A DNA stretch of 64,000 nucleotides from Pseudomonas japonica. Lineage in GTDB: Bacteria; Pseudomonadota; Gammaproteobacteria; Pseudomonadales; Pseudomonadaceae. Each line of letters opens with the position of its first letter. Positions within the stretch are counted from its first letter, which is position 1. The notes under the pieces were generated by a model. It was given only the letters and a program-made list of their open reading frames with translations, did no database searches and had not been told where the DNA came from. The stretch spans positions 1-64,000 of the forward strand of contig NZ_JAAMQU010000001.1 in NCBI RefSeq assembly GCF_013522925.1. Reading direction: 5' to 3'. The position numbers were made by a program, and so were the translations under genes. Below are positions 18,764 through 28,585 of this stretch, piece by piece.

Positions 18764-19074
18764 TCCCAGGCGAATACCGCATCGACGCTGGCGAGATCGA
18801 ACTCAATGTCGGCCGTCGCACCCATAGCCTTACCGTGGCCAACAGCGGCGACCGGCCTATCCAGGTGGGCTCGCATTTTCACTTTTTCGAAACCAACGAC
18901 GCCCTTGCCTTCGACCGTGCCGCAGCGCGCGGCATGCGCCTGAACATCCCGGCCGGCACGGCGGTGCGCTTCGAGCCTGGGCAGTCACGTGAGGTAGAGC
19001 TGGTAGAACTGGCTGGTCTGCGCCGAGTGTATGGCTTCGCAGGGCGAGTCATGGGCGATCTTGATCGCCCATGA
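18760..19074 (+). CDS. ureB: Urease beta subunit
   Basis: 104 residues, standard length. [19 protein letters not shown], the [10 protein letters not shown] segment and [11 protein letters not shown] are diagnostic. It packs with UreA and UreC. The start overlaps the preceding GNAT stop as ATGA. Its last codons and stop are embedded in a strong inverted repeat (see 19050-19073). Confidence 0.96.
   Translation: MIPGEYRIDAGEIELNVGRRTHSLTVANSGDRPIQVGSHFHFFETNDALAFDRAAARGMRLNIPAGTAVRFEPGQSREVELVELAGLRRVYGFAGRVMGDLDRP
19050..19073. repeat. Perfect 11-bp inverted repeat across the 3' end of ureB
   Basis: CATGGGCGATC, two bases, GATCGCCCATG. The dyad lies within the last eight codons of ureB and reaches into its stop codon. 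No U-run follows, so it is not a classic terminator. As RNA it would form a stable hairpin (four-base loop) between ureB and ureC, possibly protecting or processing mRNA. Confidence 0.6.
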
Positions 19075-19075
19075 C

Positions 19076-19200
19076 AGCGACAAGCCACAAGCTACAAGCG
19101 GCAAGCAAGAGCCGCGTAGAGCTTGAGGTGCCATGTGGCCTGACACGCGCCGCGCATTTTCTTGCAGCTTGAAGCTTGAAGCTTGAAGCTGCCGCTTCAG
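19076..19200. repeat. Heptad-periodic extragenic element upstream of ureC
   Basis: Two arms with a seven-base period. Left arm (about 19079-19107): four consecutive heptads beginning CAAGC (CAAGCCA, CAAGCTA, CAAGCGG, CAAGCAA). Right arm (about 19160-19190): CTTGCAG followed by three CTTGAAG heptads. The arms are mutually inverted, so the element can fold on itself. It fills the ureB-ureC gap. A related element lies just after ureC at 20912-20962. Confidence 0.7.
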
Positions 19201-19210
19201 AGGATTGGGG

Positions 19211-20911
<1,701 letters not shown>

Positions 20912-20962
20912 CAGCAAGCTAAAAGCTAAAAGCTATGGGCTTGTCGCTTGCCGCTTGTGGCT
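20912..20962. repeat. Heptad-periodic extragenic element downstream of ureC
   Basis: Starts at the ureC stop. Left arm: AAGCTAA repeated with a seven-base step three times. Right arm: GCTTGTC, GCTTGCC, GCTTGTG, GCTC. The GCTTG heptads are the reverse complement of the CAAGC heptads in the element before ureC, so the two elements are related and oppositely oriented. It fills the space between the convergent ureC and cbpA genes. Confidence 0.65.
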
Positions 20963-20966
20963 CGCC

Positions 20967-21905
20967 TTACGCCCTGGGATCGAAGCCTGCCTTGCTGGCG
21001 AGTTTTTCCCACAGCTCGCGGGTGGCTTCGTTGCGCGGTGGCATCACTGCCTTGAGCTGCACGAACAGGTCGCCTCGGCCGCCGCCCTTGATGGGCAACC
21101 CGTTGTCTTTCACGCGCAGGCGCTGGCCGTTCTGGCTGTCGGGGCGGATGGTCAGGTTGATCCGGCCCGTGAGCGTAGGCACCGGCACTTTCGCGCCCAG
21201 TGCCAGTTCCCAGGGCGCAACAGGCACCTCAACCACCAGGTCGGTACCCTCAGGGGTAAAGCGCGGGTGTGGGGCATAGCGAATGGTGATGTACAAATCC
21301 CCGGCTTCGCCACCCGCATGCCCGGGCCCGCCCTGCCCCTTCAGGCGCACGCGCTCACCGTCGGTCACGCCGCCGGGGATCTTTACGTTCAGCGTTTTGG
21401 TAACGCTCCCCGCGGGGTGGCCGGCCGCGTTGTACTGAGGCACGCGGAAGCTGACCTGCTTGGACTCGCCAGCCAGGGTTTCCTCGAGGAACAACGCCAG
21501 TTCCAGTTCCACGTCCTTGCCCCGCCGGCTGCTGCTGCGTGATTGGCCCCGGGCGCTGCCGAAGGGATTACCGGCGCGGCTCTGGTTGCCGAAGATGGAG
21601 CTGAAGAACTCCGAAAAATCGGCCGTGTCGCCACCGAAGTTACCGCCGCCACCGTAGCCCGGCGGTGCCTGGAATGGCCTGCCGTGCACGCCATACTTGC
21701 GCAGCTCGTCATACTCGGCGCGCTTTTCCGGGCTGCTCAGCGCATCGTACGCCTCGTTCGCTTCCTTGAAGTGCGCCTCGGCATTGGGCTCCTTGCTTAC
21801 GTCCGGGTGATACTTGCGGGCGAGCTTGCGGTAGGCGGCCTTGATGGTCTTCTCATCCGCGCTGGGCTCCACTCCAAGTATCTTGTAGTAGTCTTTGAAA
21901 TCCAT
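20967..21905 (-). CDS. cbpA: Curved DNA-binding protein, DnaJ-like co-chaperone
   Basis: 312 residues. J domain at 1-70 with the essential HPD ([10 protein letters not shown]), then a Gly/Phe-rich linker near 95-130 ([12 protein letters not shown]), then two C-terminal beta domains and a dimerisation tail. There is no zinc finger, which separates CbpA from DnaJ. It stimulates DnaK and binds curved DNA. ATG 21905 gives [19 protein letters not shown]; upstream in-frame codons are not conserved. A sigma-32-type promoter lies 90-115 bases upstream. Confidence 0.93.
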   Translation of the reverse strand: MDFKDYYKILGVEPSADEKTIKAAYRKLARKYHPDVSKEPNAEAHFKEANEAYDALSSPEKRAEYDELRKYGVHGRPFQAPPGYGGGGNFGGDTADFSEFFSSIFGNQSRAGNPFGSARGQSRSSSRRGKDVELELALFLEETLAGESKQVSFRVPQYNAAGHPAGSVTKTLNVKIPGGVTDGERVRLKGQGGPGHAGGEAGDLYITIRYAPHPRFTPEGTDLVVEVPVAPWELALGAKVPVPTLTGRINLTIRPDSQNGQRLRVKDNGLPIKGGGRGDLFVQLKAVMPPRNEATRELWEKLASKAGFDPRA

Positions 21906-21993
21906 CTGTGGGTACCACCTGAAAATTGAAAAGCGCGAGGGCGTCCTCAATCAGACGTTGCCTATGGCAAAGGTTCGCGCGGGAATGGCTTCC

Positions 21994-22022
21994 AGATGGG
22001 GGGCCGGAGTGCTTCTTTCAAG
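21994..22022 (-). promoter_or_regulatory. Sigma-32 (RpoH) heat-shock promoter for cbpA
   Basis: Read on the minus strand: CTTGAAA (22022-22016), a 14-base spacer, then CCCCATCT (22001-21994). Both boxes match the RpoH consensus CTTGAAA / CCCCATNT. Transcription would start near 21987, about 80 bases before the cbpA ATG. It fits the co-chaperone function. Confidence 0.78.
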
Positions 22023-22114
22023 GTGCCTGCCCAGTAAAATAACCGACGCCTGCCCTTCGATTTCGGGTAACCGTGGCATACACTGCGCGGCCGTTTTTTC
22101 CCCAGGGCCGCTCC

Positions 22115-23380
22115 ATGACCTCCGCTCCCTTCGCTCGCGCCTGCGGCATCGACTTCGGTACGTCCAACTCCACGGTAGGCTGGTACCGCCCTGGCGAGGA
22201 CACCTTGCTGCCACTCGAGGACGGCAAGATCACCTTGCCCTCTGTGGTGTTCTTCAACGCCGAGGAGCGCCGCCCGGTGTACGGCCGGCTGGCCTTGAAG
22301 GAGTACCTGGAAGGTTACGAAGGGCGCCTGATGCGTTCCCTCAAAAGCCTGCTGGGCTCGCGGTTGATCAAGCATGACACCAGCGTGCTGGGCAGCGCCC
22401 TGCCGTTCAAGGACCTGCTGGGCCTGTTCATCACCCAGCTCAAGCAACGCGCCGAACAGGCCGGTGGCCGCGATTTCGACCAGGTGGTACTTGGCCGGCC
22501 GGTATTCTTTGTGGATGAGGACCCGGTGGCCGACCAGGAGGCCGAAGACACGCTGGCTGCGGTCGCGCGCAAGATCGGGTTCAAAGAGGTGTCGTTCCAG
22601 TACGAACCCATTGCCGCGGCATTCGACTATGAGTCGGGGATCGATCGCGAAGAGCTGGTACTGATCGTGGACATCGGCGGCGGTACGTCGGACTTCTCCC
22701 TGGTGCGCCTGGCACCCGAGCGCCGCGCGCTCACCGAACGCCAGAGTGACATCCTGGCCACCGGCGGTGTGCACGTGGGCGGGACGGATTTCGACAAGCA
22801 GCTCAGCCTGCAGGGCGTGATGCCGTTGTTCGGCTATGGCAGCCGGATGAAAAGCCAGGCGCTGATGCCTACCAGCTTCCACCTGAACCTGGCCACCTGG
22901 CACACGATCAACTCGGTGTATTTGCAGAAATCGCAGATTGCCCTGGGCAACATGCGCTACGACATAGAGGACACCCTGGGCATCGACCGCCTGTTCCGGC
23001 TGATCGAGCAACGCGCCGGGCACTGGCTGGCCATGGAGGTGGAAGAGAGCAAGATCCAGCTCACCGAAGCCCCGAACCGGGAGCTGGACCTGAGCCGCAT
23101 CGAGCCGGGGTTGAGCGCGGACCTTACCCGAGTGTTGTTCGAAAGCGCTATCGAGGGCCTTCTGGAGCGCGTGCGCAACAGCGTGAGCGAAACCCTCCAG
23201 CGCGCCGGCATCACCGAAAGCCAGGTTGACACCGTGTTCTTCACTGGCGGCTCCAGCGGCATTCCGGCGCTACGGGACAGCGTGGCGGCAATGCTGCCCA
23301 ATGCCCGGCATGTGGAAGGCAACCGCTTTGGCAGCATTGGCAGCGGGCTGGCCATCGAAGCCTGGCGGCGCTACGGCTAA
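22115..23380 (+). CDS. yegD: YegD-like Hsp70-family protein (ATPase domain only)
   Basis: 421 residues. Actin/Hsp70 ATPase motifs are present: GIDFGTSNSTVG (phosphate 1), DIGGGTSDFS (phosphate 2) and FFTGGSSGIPALR (adenosine). It lacks the peptide-binding domain of DnaK, as in E. coli YegD. Its function is not established. ATG 22115 begins just before the first motif; a longer frame upstream is rejected. Divergent from cbpA across a 209-base spacer. Its stop overlaps the stop of the convergent permease gene. Confidence 0.85.
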   Translation: MTSAPFARACGIDFGTSNSTVGWYRPGEDTLLPLEDGKITLPSVVFFNAEERRPVYGRLALKEYLEGYEGRLMRSLKSLLGSRLIKHDTSVLGSALPFKDLLGLFITQLKQRAEQAGGRDFDQVVLGRPVFFVDEDPVADQEAEDTLAAVARKIGFKEVSFQYEPIAAAFDYESGIDREELVLIVDIGGGTSDFSLVRLAPERRALTERQSDILATGGVHVGGTDFDKQLSLQGVMPLFGYGSRMKSQALMPTSFHLNLATWHTINSVYLQKSQIALGNMRYDIEDTLGIDRLFRLIEQRAGHWLAMEVEESKIQLTEAPNRELDLSRIEPGLSADLTRVLFESAIEGLLERVRNSVSETLQRAGITESQVDTVFFTGGSSGIPALRDSVAAMLPNARHVEGNRFGSIGSGLAIEAWRRYG

Positions 23381-24387
23381 ACCAGGCCAGCCTCACGTAG
23401 CTCGCTTTTGAGGTAGGCGTAATAGATCGGCCCGGCCACCACGCCGGGCAACCCGAACGCCGCCTCGAATACCAGCATCGCCAGCAACAGCTCCCAGGAC
23501 TTCGCACGGATCTGCCCGCCTACAATGCGGGCATTGAGGAAGTATTCCACCTTGTGGATAAGGATCAGGTAGGCCAGCGCGCCAACCGCGACCCAGATCG
23601 ACAGCGAAAGCCCTACGATGGTGATGAGCGTGTTGGACATCAGGTTGCCAATCACCGGCAGCAGGCCCAGCAGGAACGTCAACACGATCAGGGTCTTGGT
23701 CAACGGTAGCTTGATGCCCAGCAACGGCAAAACCACCGCCAGGAAAATCGCCGTGAAGGTGGTGTTGAGCAGCGAAATCTTCAGCTGCGCGAACACGATG
23801 TTGCGAAACGCCTGCACCAGCAGCGTAACGCGTTGATAAAGGGCGGCGGCCAACGGCTGGCGATCGGCATGATCAGGGGCGCGCTGGAGGGCGATGATCG
23901 CCCCCAGCACCATCCCGATCAGCAACGTCACGAAGGTGTGCACCGCGTCCTTGCCCATCAGCTGCAGGTCGCTTACATGCTTGCCCAGCCATGCGCCAAT
24001 CGCCACCCGGAACTCCGCTGCGCTGGCCGGCAGATAGGCATCCACGGCGGGTGGCAACTGGCCTCGAGCCCGGTCCACCACGCCCATGAACTTGTCCAGC
24101 GAGGCACCAGGGTTTTCTACCTCATGCAGCACGAGGCTGAAGGCACCGAAGAAAATCAGCGCCAGCGCACTCACCACCAGCGTTCCCAGCAACGCGACGG
24201 CTACCCACCGCGCCCGGGGGCCGGCAATAAGCCTTTGCAGCTGCGGGGTGAGCATATTGACCAGCTCGAACACCAGCAGGCCGGCCAGAAGGCTTGGGAG
24301 CAAGCGCAGCGGCAGCACTAGCAGCAGCCCGCCGATAACCAGCACCCAACTGGCGATCAGTACATGACGTGAAGAAAACGTGGGCAT
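23377..24387 (-). CDS. AI-2E/PerM family membrane permease
   Basis: 336 residues with about seven or eight transmembrane segments: two near residues 10-45, one near 60-90, then a soluble loop (95-150), and further segments from 155 to 325. FLLGLLPVIGNLMSNTLI near residue 245 and GLPGVVAGPIYYAYLK near the C terminus are typical of the former UPF0118 family. Substrate unknown; the AI-2 name comes from one E. coli member and should not be read as function. ATG 24387 precedes the first membrane segment. Its stop shares bases with the yegD stop. Confidence 0.82.
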   Translation of the reverse strand: MPTFSSRHVLIASWVLVIGGLLLVLPLRLLPSLLAGLLVFELVNMLTPQLQRLIAGPRARWVAVALLGTLVVSALALIFFGAFSLVLHEVENPGASLDKFMGVVDRARGQLPPAVDAYLPASAAEFRVAIGAWLGKHVSDLQLMGKDAVHTFVTLLIGMVLGAIIALQRAPDHADRQPLAAALYQRVTLLVQAFRNIVFAQLKISLLNTTFTAIFLAVVLPLLGIKLPLTKTLIVLTFLLGLLPVIGNLMSNTLITIVGLSLSIWVAVGALAYLILIHKVEYFLNARIVGGQIRAKSWELLLAMLVFEAAFGLPGVVAGPIYYAYLKSELREAGLV

Positions 24388-24499
24388 ACGGCCTCGAACA
24401 AACCACGCGGGAAGGATGGGCAGTCTGCCAGTGAACACGTCGTACCACCAGCCTTAAGCGGGGCGGCACTCCAAGCGCTACTCGATGTGTTGAAAGTTC

Positions 24500-24529
24500 G
24501 AACTCTTGTGCACAAACAAAGCTCCAAAA
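24500..24529 (+). promoter_or_regulatory. AlgU/sigma-22-type extracytoplasmic stress promoter for osmE
   Basis: GAACTC (24500-24505), a 17-base spacer and TCCAAAA (24523-24529) resemble the AlgU consensus GAACTT / TCTGA-TCCAA. It lies 35 bases before the osmE start. AlgU control of osmE is known in P. aeruginosa, which supports the call. Confidence 0.6.
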
Positions 24530-24564
24530 ATGTAGCCACTTCGGCCCTAGAAGGAGCGATACCC

Positions 24565-24906
24565 ATGTTTAGGCAAACCCTGACCGCTGCGTGCACGCTC
24601 GCCATGCTTGCCGGTTGCCAGACCACCCCCGAGAACCCGGTGGACTTCGTGACCTACCGCAACGAGCCTCTGGTCAAGCAAGTGGAAAACGGCATGACCA
24701 TGGAGCAAGTGCGCACCATTGCCGGCCCGCCCTCCACGGTGGTAGAAGGCACCGCCGGCTCCAGCAACGGCACCTGCAACAACTACATCCTCAACCGTGA
24801 AGGCCATCAGCAGGCCTATTACGTAAGCTTCAGCAGCGCCGGCCTGGTGGACACCAAAGGTTTCATGACCTGTGAGCAGCGCAAACAGAACGAACAGGCC
24901 AAGTGA
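24565..24906 (+). CDS. osmE: Osmotically inducible lipoprotein OsmE
   Basis: 113 residues. Signal peptide with lipobox LAGC and lipid-modified Cys18, then a BamE-like small domain (VKQVENGMTMEQVRTIAGPPS, the SmpA/OmlA-type fold). Length equals E. coli OsmE. The AAGGAG ribosome binding site lies before ATG 24565; a longer frame upstream is non-coding. Envelope stress lipoprotein of unknown detailed role. A dyad CCGCTGCG/CGCAGCGG at 24913-24949 follows the gene. Confidence 0.9.
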   Translation: MFRQTLTAACTLAMLAGCQTTPENPVDFVTYRNEPLVKQVENGMTMEQVRTIAGPPSTVVEGTAGSSNGTCNNYILNREGHQQAYYVSFSSAGLVDTKGFMTCEQRKQNEQAK

Positions 24907-25035
24907 GCCCTACCGCTGCGACGCCTGGGTGAAACCTTCGCCGCAGCGGCTACTCACATCTGAACCGAGCTCGCCGGGCGCCATGGGCGTAACAGAGCGA
25001 GCCGGTACTACCCGTGAACCGCCTGGAGAGAAACC

Positions 25036-25569
25036 ATGCTTAACCTGCAACTGACAGACAAGGTCGCCCTGCGAGAACGCGCCCGCCAGAACGTGGACAA
25101 CGGCGCGGTAACGGAAGGTTATACCGCTGACCGCGAAGAAGTGATCCGCCTGCTGAATGAATCCCTGGCCACCGAGCTGGTGTGCACCCTGCGCTACAAG
25201 CGCCACTACTTCATGGCCACCGGGCTGAAGGCCAGCGTGGCCGCCGATGAATTCCTCGAGCACGCCAAGCAGGAGGCCGAGCACGCCGACCGCCTGGCCG
25301 AGCGCATTGTGCAGCTGGGGGGCGAGCCGGAATTCAATCCGGACAAGATTTCCGCCATGTCCCACGCCGAATACAAGGCTGGCAGCAACCTGAAGGAAAT
25401 GGTCTACGAGGACCTGGTCGCCGAGCGCATCGCCATTGATGCCTACCGCGAGATCGTGCAGTACATCGGTGAAAAAGACCCAACCACCCGCCGCATCTTC
25501 GAAGACATCCTGGCCCAGGAAGAAGAACACGCCGACGACATGGCGGACATCCTGGCCGACCTTGGCTGA
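25036..25569 (+). CDS. Ferritin-like / bacterioferritin-related protein
   Basis: 177 residues, a four-helix-bundle ferritin-like protein. Metal-ligand residues are visible in ESLATEL, EHAKQEAEHADRL and the late QEEEHADDMADI segment, giving paired ExxH motifs. It corresponds to the PA4880-type probable bacterioferritin rather than Dps or canonical BfrA/B. It may store or detoxify iron under stress. GGAGAG before ATG 25036 supports the start. It follows osmE and is closed by a strong terminator. Confidence 0.83.
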   Translation: MLNLQLTDKVALRERARQNVDNGAVTEGYTADREEVIRLLNESLATELVCTLRYKRHYFMATGLKASVAADEFLEHAKQEAEHADRLAERIVQLGGEPEFNPDKISAMSHAEYKAGSNLKEMVYEDLVAERIAIDAYREIVQYIGEKDPTTRRIFEDILAQEEEHADDMADILADLG

Positions 25570-25585
25570 TACGGCTGAAGAGACC

Positions 25586-25612
25586 AAAACCAGGCATATG
25601 CCTGGTTTTTTT
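25586..25612 (+). terminator. Rho-independent terminator after the ferritin-like gene
   Basis: AACCAGGCAT and ATGCCTGGTT form a perfect stem followed by seven T residues, 18 bases past the stop codon. Confidence 0.9.
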
Positions 25613-25627
25613 ATGGCCGCCTTATTC

Positions 25628-25711
25628 GCGAGCTAGCGCCGGATGGCCGGCCCGCCGCTTCCCACAAGTTCAGGCGTGTACCTGTGGGGCGAAGCCGAAG
25701 GCGTAGCTCGC
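25628..25711. repeat. REP-like inverted repeat pair
   Basis: Outer arms GCGAGCTA (25628-25635) and TAGCTCGC (25704-25711) enclose inner arms CCCACA (25661) and TGTGGG (25683). The strings resemble diverged Pseudomonas REP palindromes. It lies between the convergent ferritin-like and AsmA genes, a usual position for such elements. Confidence 0.5.
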
Positions 25712-25787
25712 AAATGAGGGCTACACAGCAAACAGCTCAAGACAGTTGCTTCCCACAGGGTTAGGGACTTCCTGCATCGGTATGCCC

Positions 25788-27857
25788 TCACCGCACCGTT
25801 TGCGGTACCTTGCCTTGCTTCATCTGCTCCAGCAACGGCCGGCACTGGTTAGGGGCTTCCCCGCTTGGCGCTACCAGGGCCAGCAACCCGGCAGCGGGCG
25901 CGACCACCGCACCTAGCGCCACCATCCCAGCCCCACGCAGCAGCAGCGGAACGGTTTGCACACCAGCGCTCGGTTGGCCGAAAGTGCCACGGACGTACAA
26001 CGGCGAACGCAGCGACAGCAACCTGAACCCCTTGGACTCCGGGGTAACCTTGAAGTCCATGCGCTCGGTCTTGAAGTTGGCGTCGCCGTCGATGTAGATG
26101 ACCGCGTTCTCGGTATCGAACACGAAGAGGTTGGTGCTGGCCAATCCATCCTTGATGCCCACGTCCGCCGCGGCGCAGTTGATCTTCACTTCCTTGTCAC
26201 CAAAGATCTTGCCCATTACATAGTTGCCCACGTTCAGTCCGGCAATCTCCATGAGGTCGCGGCTTACCGCACCGTCATTCACCAGCATCTTCAAGTTGCC
26301 GTTGGACGAACCCAGCAACGCTGCCACCGAGTTGCCGGTCCCGGAGAACTGCGCGTCGCCGTTCAGCTCGCCGAAGCTGGTGCGCATGGGCTCAAAGGTC
26401 GGGAACAGCTGCTTGAGCTTGAACCCCCGCGCGCTCAACCGGGCCTGGCCTTGTAGCGGCGCGGCGCGGCCGTTGAGGTCTATCTGGGCGTTCAACTGCC
26501 CACCCGCCACGCCGAAGCGCAGGGGATCGAGGCTCAGCCGCCCATCATCCAGCACCACGTGAGTATTGAGGTCGGTGATAGGCAGGCTCTCGCTTTTTAC
26601 GATGCGCTTGCCAGCAAACTGCACATCGGCATCCATCGCACGCCAGCGGTCCGTCTTGAACGCCTCCACCGGCAATACCTTGCCTTCGGGCTGCTGGCTG
26701 GCACCGCCTCGGGCTTTTTGTTCTTCATTGGAGTCAGCGCCAATAAGCGGTGCCAGGTCCGCGAACAGCAGCTGATTGGAAACCAGCTTGCCGGTCAGTT
26801 TCGGCCGGGGCTGGGTGGCGGCAAAACCGAGGTCGCCATGGATGTCGCTGTCACCGATCCGGCCATTGAACCCCTCATAGCGGAAGGTTGCCCCGCTGGG
26901 TTCATGCAGGCGGGCCACAAGATGGCCGTCAGTGCTGTAAGGCGGGGAATCCGGCAGGGTTACGCCAGTAAGGGGGTAGAGGTTGCCCAGGCTACTGCCG
27001 GACAGCTTCAAATGAAGGTCCAGCGCGCCGAGGTTGCGGGGGTCGGTCAGCGTGCCGACGGCCGCCGCCCGGGTGTCACCCGCCGCTACATCTACCTGCA
27101 CCGGGAACGGTTGGGCGGCATCCTGCAATGCCAGCAGCCCGCCGATCTTGCCGTCGCCTTTCACCGGCAGCCCTTTATAACGGCCGCTGGCCTTGAAGCC
27201 GAACGCGTAGTCCTGCGCGCTATTGCCTTCTTTCTCCAGCGCCTTGGCTGCTTCACTGCCGCCCGCCAGTGCCTTGAAGGGAATGGGTTTGCCCAATGGA
27301 TCGATCAACACCTCCATCTGCGTTGCCAAGGTGGCGTCATCAAGAGTTACCCGCCCCTTGTCGAAGCCGATCGCGCCAATATCCAATACCCAGCTCGAAG
27401 GCTCGGCATTTTGGTCTTTTGGCCCGAGGTCGAAGTCCCAGTTGGCCCGGCCGTCCTTGAGCCGCTGCAGGTCAGCGCTGGGCTCGGTAAGGTTGATCCG
27501 CGGGATCACGATATGCTGCGCAATCAGCGGCAGCGGGGACAGGCGAAACTCTACGCGCTTGAGGCCAGCCATCTGCGGCGCCTTCGCCCATTCCGGGTTG
27601 CCCAGGCTGATGTCGTCGGCAATGAACTGCGGCCACGGCACCCATGCCCTCCAGCCGCCTTCGTCCGGCTGGCGTGCCCACTCCACCGCCAGGTTGCCAT
27701 TAATGGCAAAGGGTCGGTGCAGGGCTGCGGACACCTTCTCATTGAGGGTCGGCTTCACCCGATTCCAGTCGAACACCGCGATAAAGATCACAACGGCTAT
27801 GAGCAGGGCGAGCAGGACGGCGAGGGTCCAGGCGACGATGCGAAGCGGGCGGGACAT
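25788..27857 (-). CDS. AsmA family envelope protein
   Basis: 689 residues. One N-terminal membrane anchor (residues 7-30), then the AsmA N-terminal domain (PFAINGNLAVEW near residue 50, WVPWPQFIADDISLGNPEW near 70) and a long beta-rich periplasmic body ending in the AsmA C-terminal segment with DGLASTNLFVFDTENAVI. AsmA-like proteins are thought to move or monitor lipids between membranes. The C terminus has a hydrophobic stretch (MVALGAVVAPAAGLLALVA). Divergent from the repeat-protein gene. Confidence 0.88.
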   Translation of the reverse strand: MSRPLRIVAWTLAVLLALLIAVVIFIAVFDWNRVKPTLNEKVSAALHRPFAINGNLAVEWARQPDEGGWRAWVPWPQFIADDISLGNPEWAKAPQMAGLKRVEFRLSPLPLIAQHIVIPRINLTEPSADLQRLKDGRANWDFDLGPKDQNAEPSSWVLDIGAIGFDKGRVTLDDATLATQMEVLIDPLGKPIPFKALAGGSEAAKALEKEGNSAQDYAFGFKASGRYKGLPVKGDGKIGGLLALQDAAQPFPVQVDVAAGDTRAAAVGTLTDPRNLGALDLHLKLSGSSLGNLYPLTGVTLPDSPPYSTDGHLVARLHEPSGATFRYEGFNGRIGDSDIHGDLGFAATQPRPKLTGKLVSNQLLFADLAPLIGADSNEEQKARGGASQQPEGKVLPVEAFKTDRWRAMDADVQFAGKRIVKSESLPITDLNTHVVLDDGRLSLDPLRFGVAGGQLNAQIDLNGRAAPLQGQARLSARGFKLKQLFPTFEPMRTSFGELNGDAQFSGTGNSVAALLGSSNGNLKMLVNDGAVSRDLMEIAGLNVGNYVMGKIFGDKEVKINCAAADVGIKDGLASTNLFVFDTENAVIYIDGDANFKTERMDFKVTPESKGFRLLSLRSPLYVRGTFGQPSAGVQTVPLLLRGAGMVALGAVVAPAAGLLALVAPSGEAPNQCRPLLEQMKQGKVPQTVR

Positions 27858-27983
27858 AGGTTCTCCTTACAGCGACCCTCTCTCTCGAGCGCGCTAACGA
27901 TGGTCAAGGGTGTGACTACAACGAGGCGGTAGAGGTTCGATAGCTGCGGCCCGTGCCGGCTACGCCAAGGGGGAATCAAGCCA

Positions 27984-28007
27984 ATAACAACTATAACTTG
28001 TTGTTAT
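27984..28007. promoter_or_regulatory. AT-rich inverted repeat in the AsmA / repeat-protein divergent region
   Basis: ATAACAAC, eight bases, GTTGTTAT: a perfect 8-bp dyad in the most AT-rich part of the window (about 27975-28050), 130 bases before the repeat-protein gene. It looks like a regulator operator. The regulator cannot be named. Nothing else was identified in the 277-base spacer. Confidence 0.45.
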
Positions 28008-28134
28008 ATAACGATTTTTTAAACATCATTCCGGTCGATTGTTATCATTCCCACGATCAACTTCCGCTGTGGCGAGCACAGCGTAGCATTGGCCCCGTAG
28101 ACAGATTTTCACCCCCACTTTCGGAGCTACCACC

Positions 28135-28527
28135 ATGAAACTTCAAGTCCTCGCCGCCGCCCTCTCGCTTGTTACCGTAAGCGCATTCGCAATGCCAGTT
28201 ACCGAACAGGCCATTTCGGCCCAGGCCAAACCCACCGCCGCTATCGTGGTGACCCATGGCTACAGCGTTGCTCAAGATGGCTCGGATCGTTCGCTGAACA
28301 CCGTCGCCCAAGATGGCTCGGACCGTTCGCTGAACACCGTCGCCCAAGATGGCTCGGACCGTTCGCTGAACACCGTCGCCCAAGATGGCTCGGACCGTTC
28401 GCTGAACACTGTCGCCCAAGATGGCTCGGACCGTTCGCTGAACGCGGTCGCTCAAGACGGCTCGGATCGCTCGCTGAACACTGTCGCCCAAGATGGTGCT
28501 GATCGCAGCCTTAACGCTACTGCCTGA
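28135..28527 (+). CDS. Small secreted protein with seven tandem 12-residue repeats
   Basis: 130 residues. A signal peptide (MKLQVLAAALSLVTVSAFA) is followed by a 25-residue linker and seven tandem copies of VAQDGSDRSLNT, covering residues 45-128, then a two-residue tail. Each unit is 36 bases. Units 2 and 3 are identical at DNA level and unit 4 differs by one base, while units 1, 6 and 7 are more diverged, which indicates expansion from the middle. The unit is acidic with a central DGSDRS that could bind Ca2+ or form a beta turn. Some short Pseudomonas proteins with related Gly-x-Asp-Arg repeats exist, but I cannot assign a function. It stands alone between dyad regions. Confidence 0.85.
   Translation: MKLQVLAAALSLVTVSAFAMPVTEQAISAQAKPTAAIVVTHGYSVAQDGSDRSLNTVAQDGSDRSLNTVAQDGSDRSLNTVAQDGSDRSLNTVAQDGSDRSLNAVAQDGSDRSLNTVAQDGADRSLNATA
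28267..28518 (+). repeat. Seven direct 36-bp repeats inside the secreted-protein gene
   Basis: Units start at 28267, 28303, 28339, 28375, 28411, 28447 and 28483. The period is a multiple of three, so copy-number changes keep frame. There are no spacers, so this is a coding minisatellite and not a CRISPR array. Confidence 0.95.
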
Positions 28528-28553
28528 GTGCCGTTCATGACTTACGAATACCC

Positions 28554-28585
28554 GGCCCGCCTTTCAACAGCGGGCCTGATTCGTT
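28554..28585 (+). terminator. Probable terminator after the repeat-protein gene
   Basis: GGCCCGC, nine-base loop, GCGGGCC (28570-28576), then TGATTCGTT. The stem is strong but the T-run is poor. It lies 27 bases past the stop codon. Confidence 0.55.

Noticed and set aside
26559..27932. 457-codon frame antisense to the AsmA gene
   Set aside because: Shadow frame; AsmA has a proper start, anchor and family segments.
28025..28060. Possible Fur box upstream of the repeat protein
   Set aside because: Only one half resembles the consensus; the other half is unrelated.
28267..28518. 36-bp direct repeats as a CRISPR array
   Set aside because: There are no spacers, the units are contiguous and in frame, and no cas genes are present.
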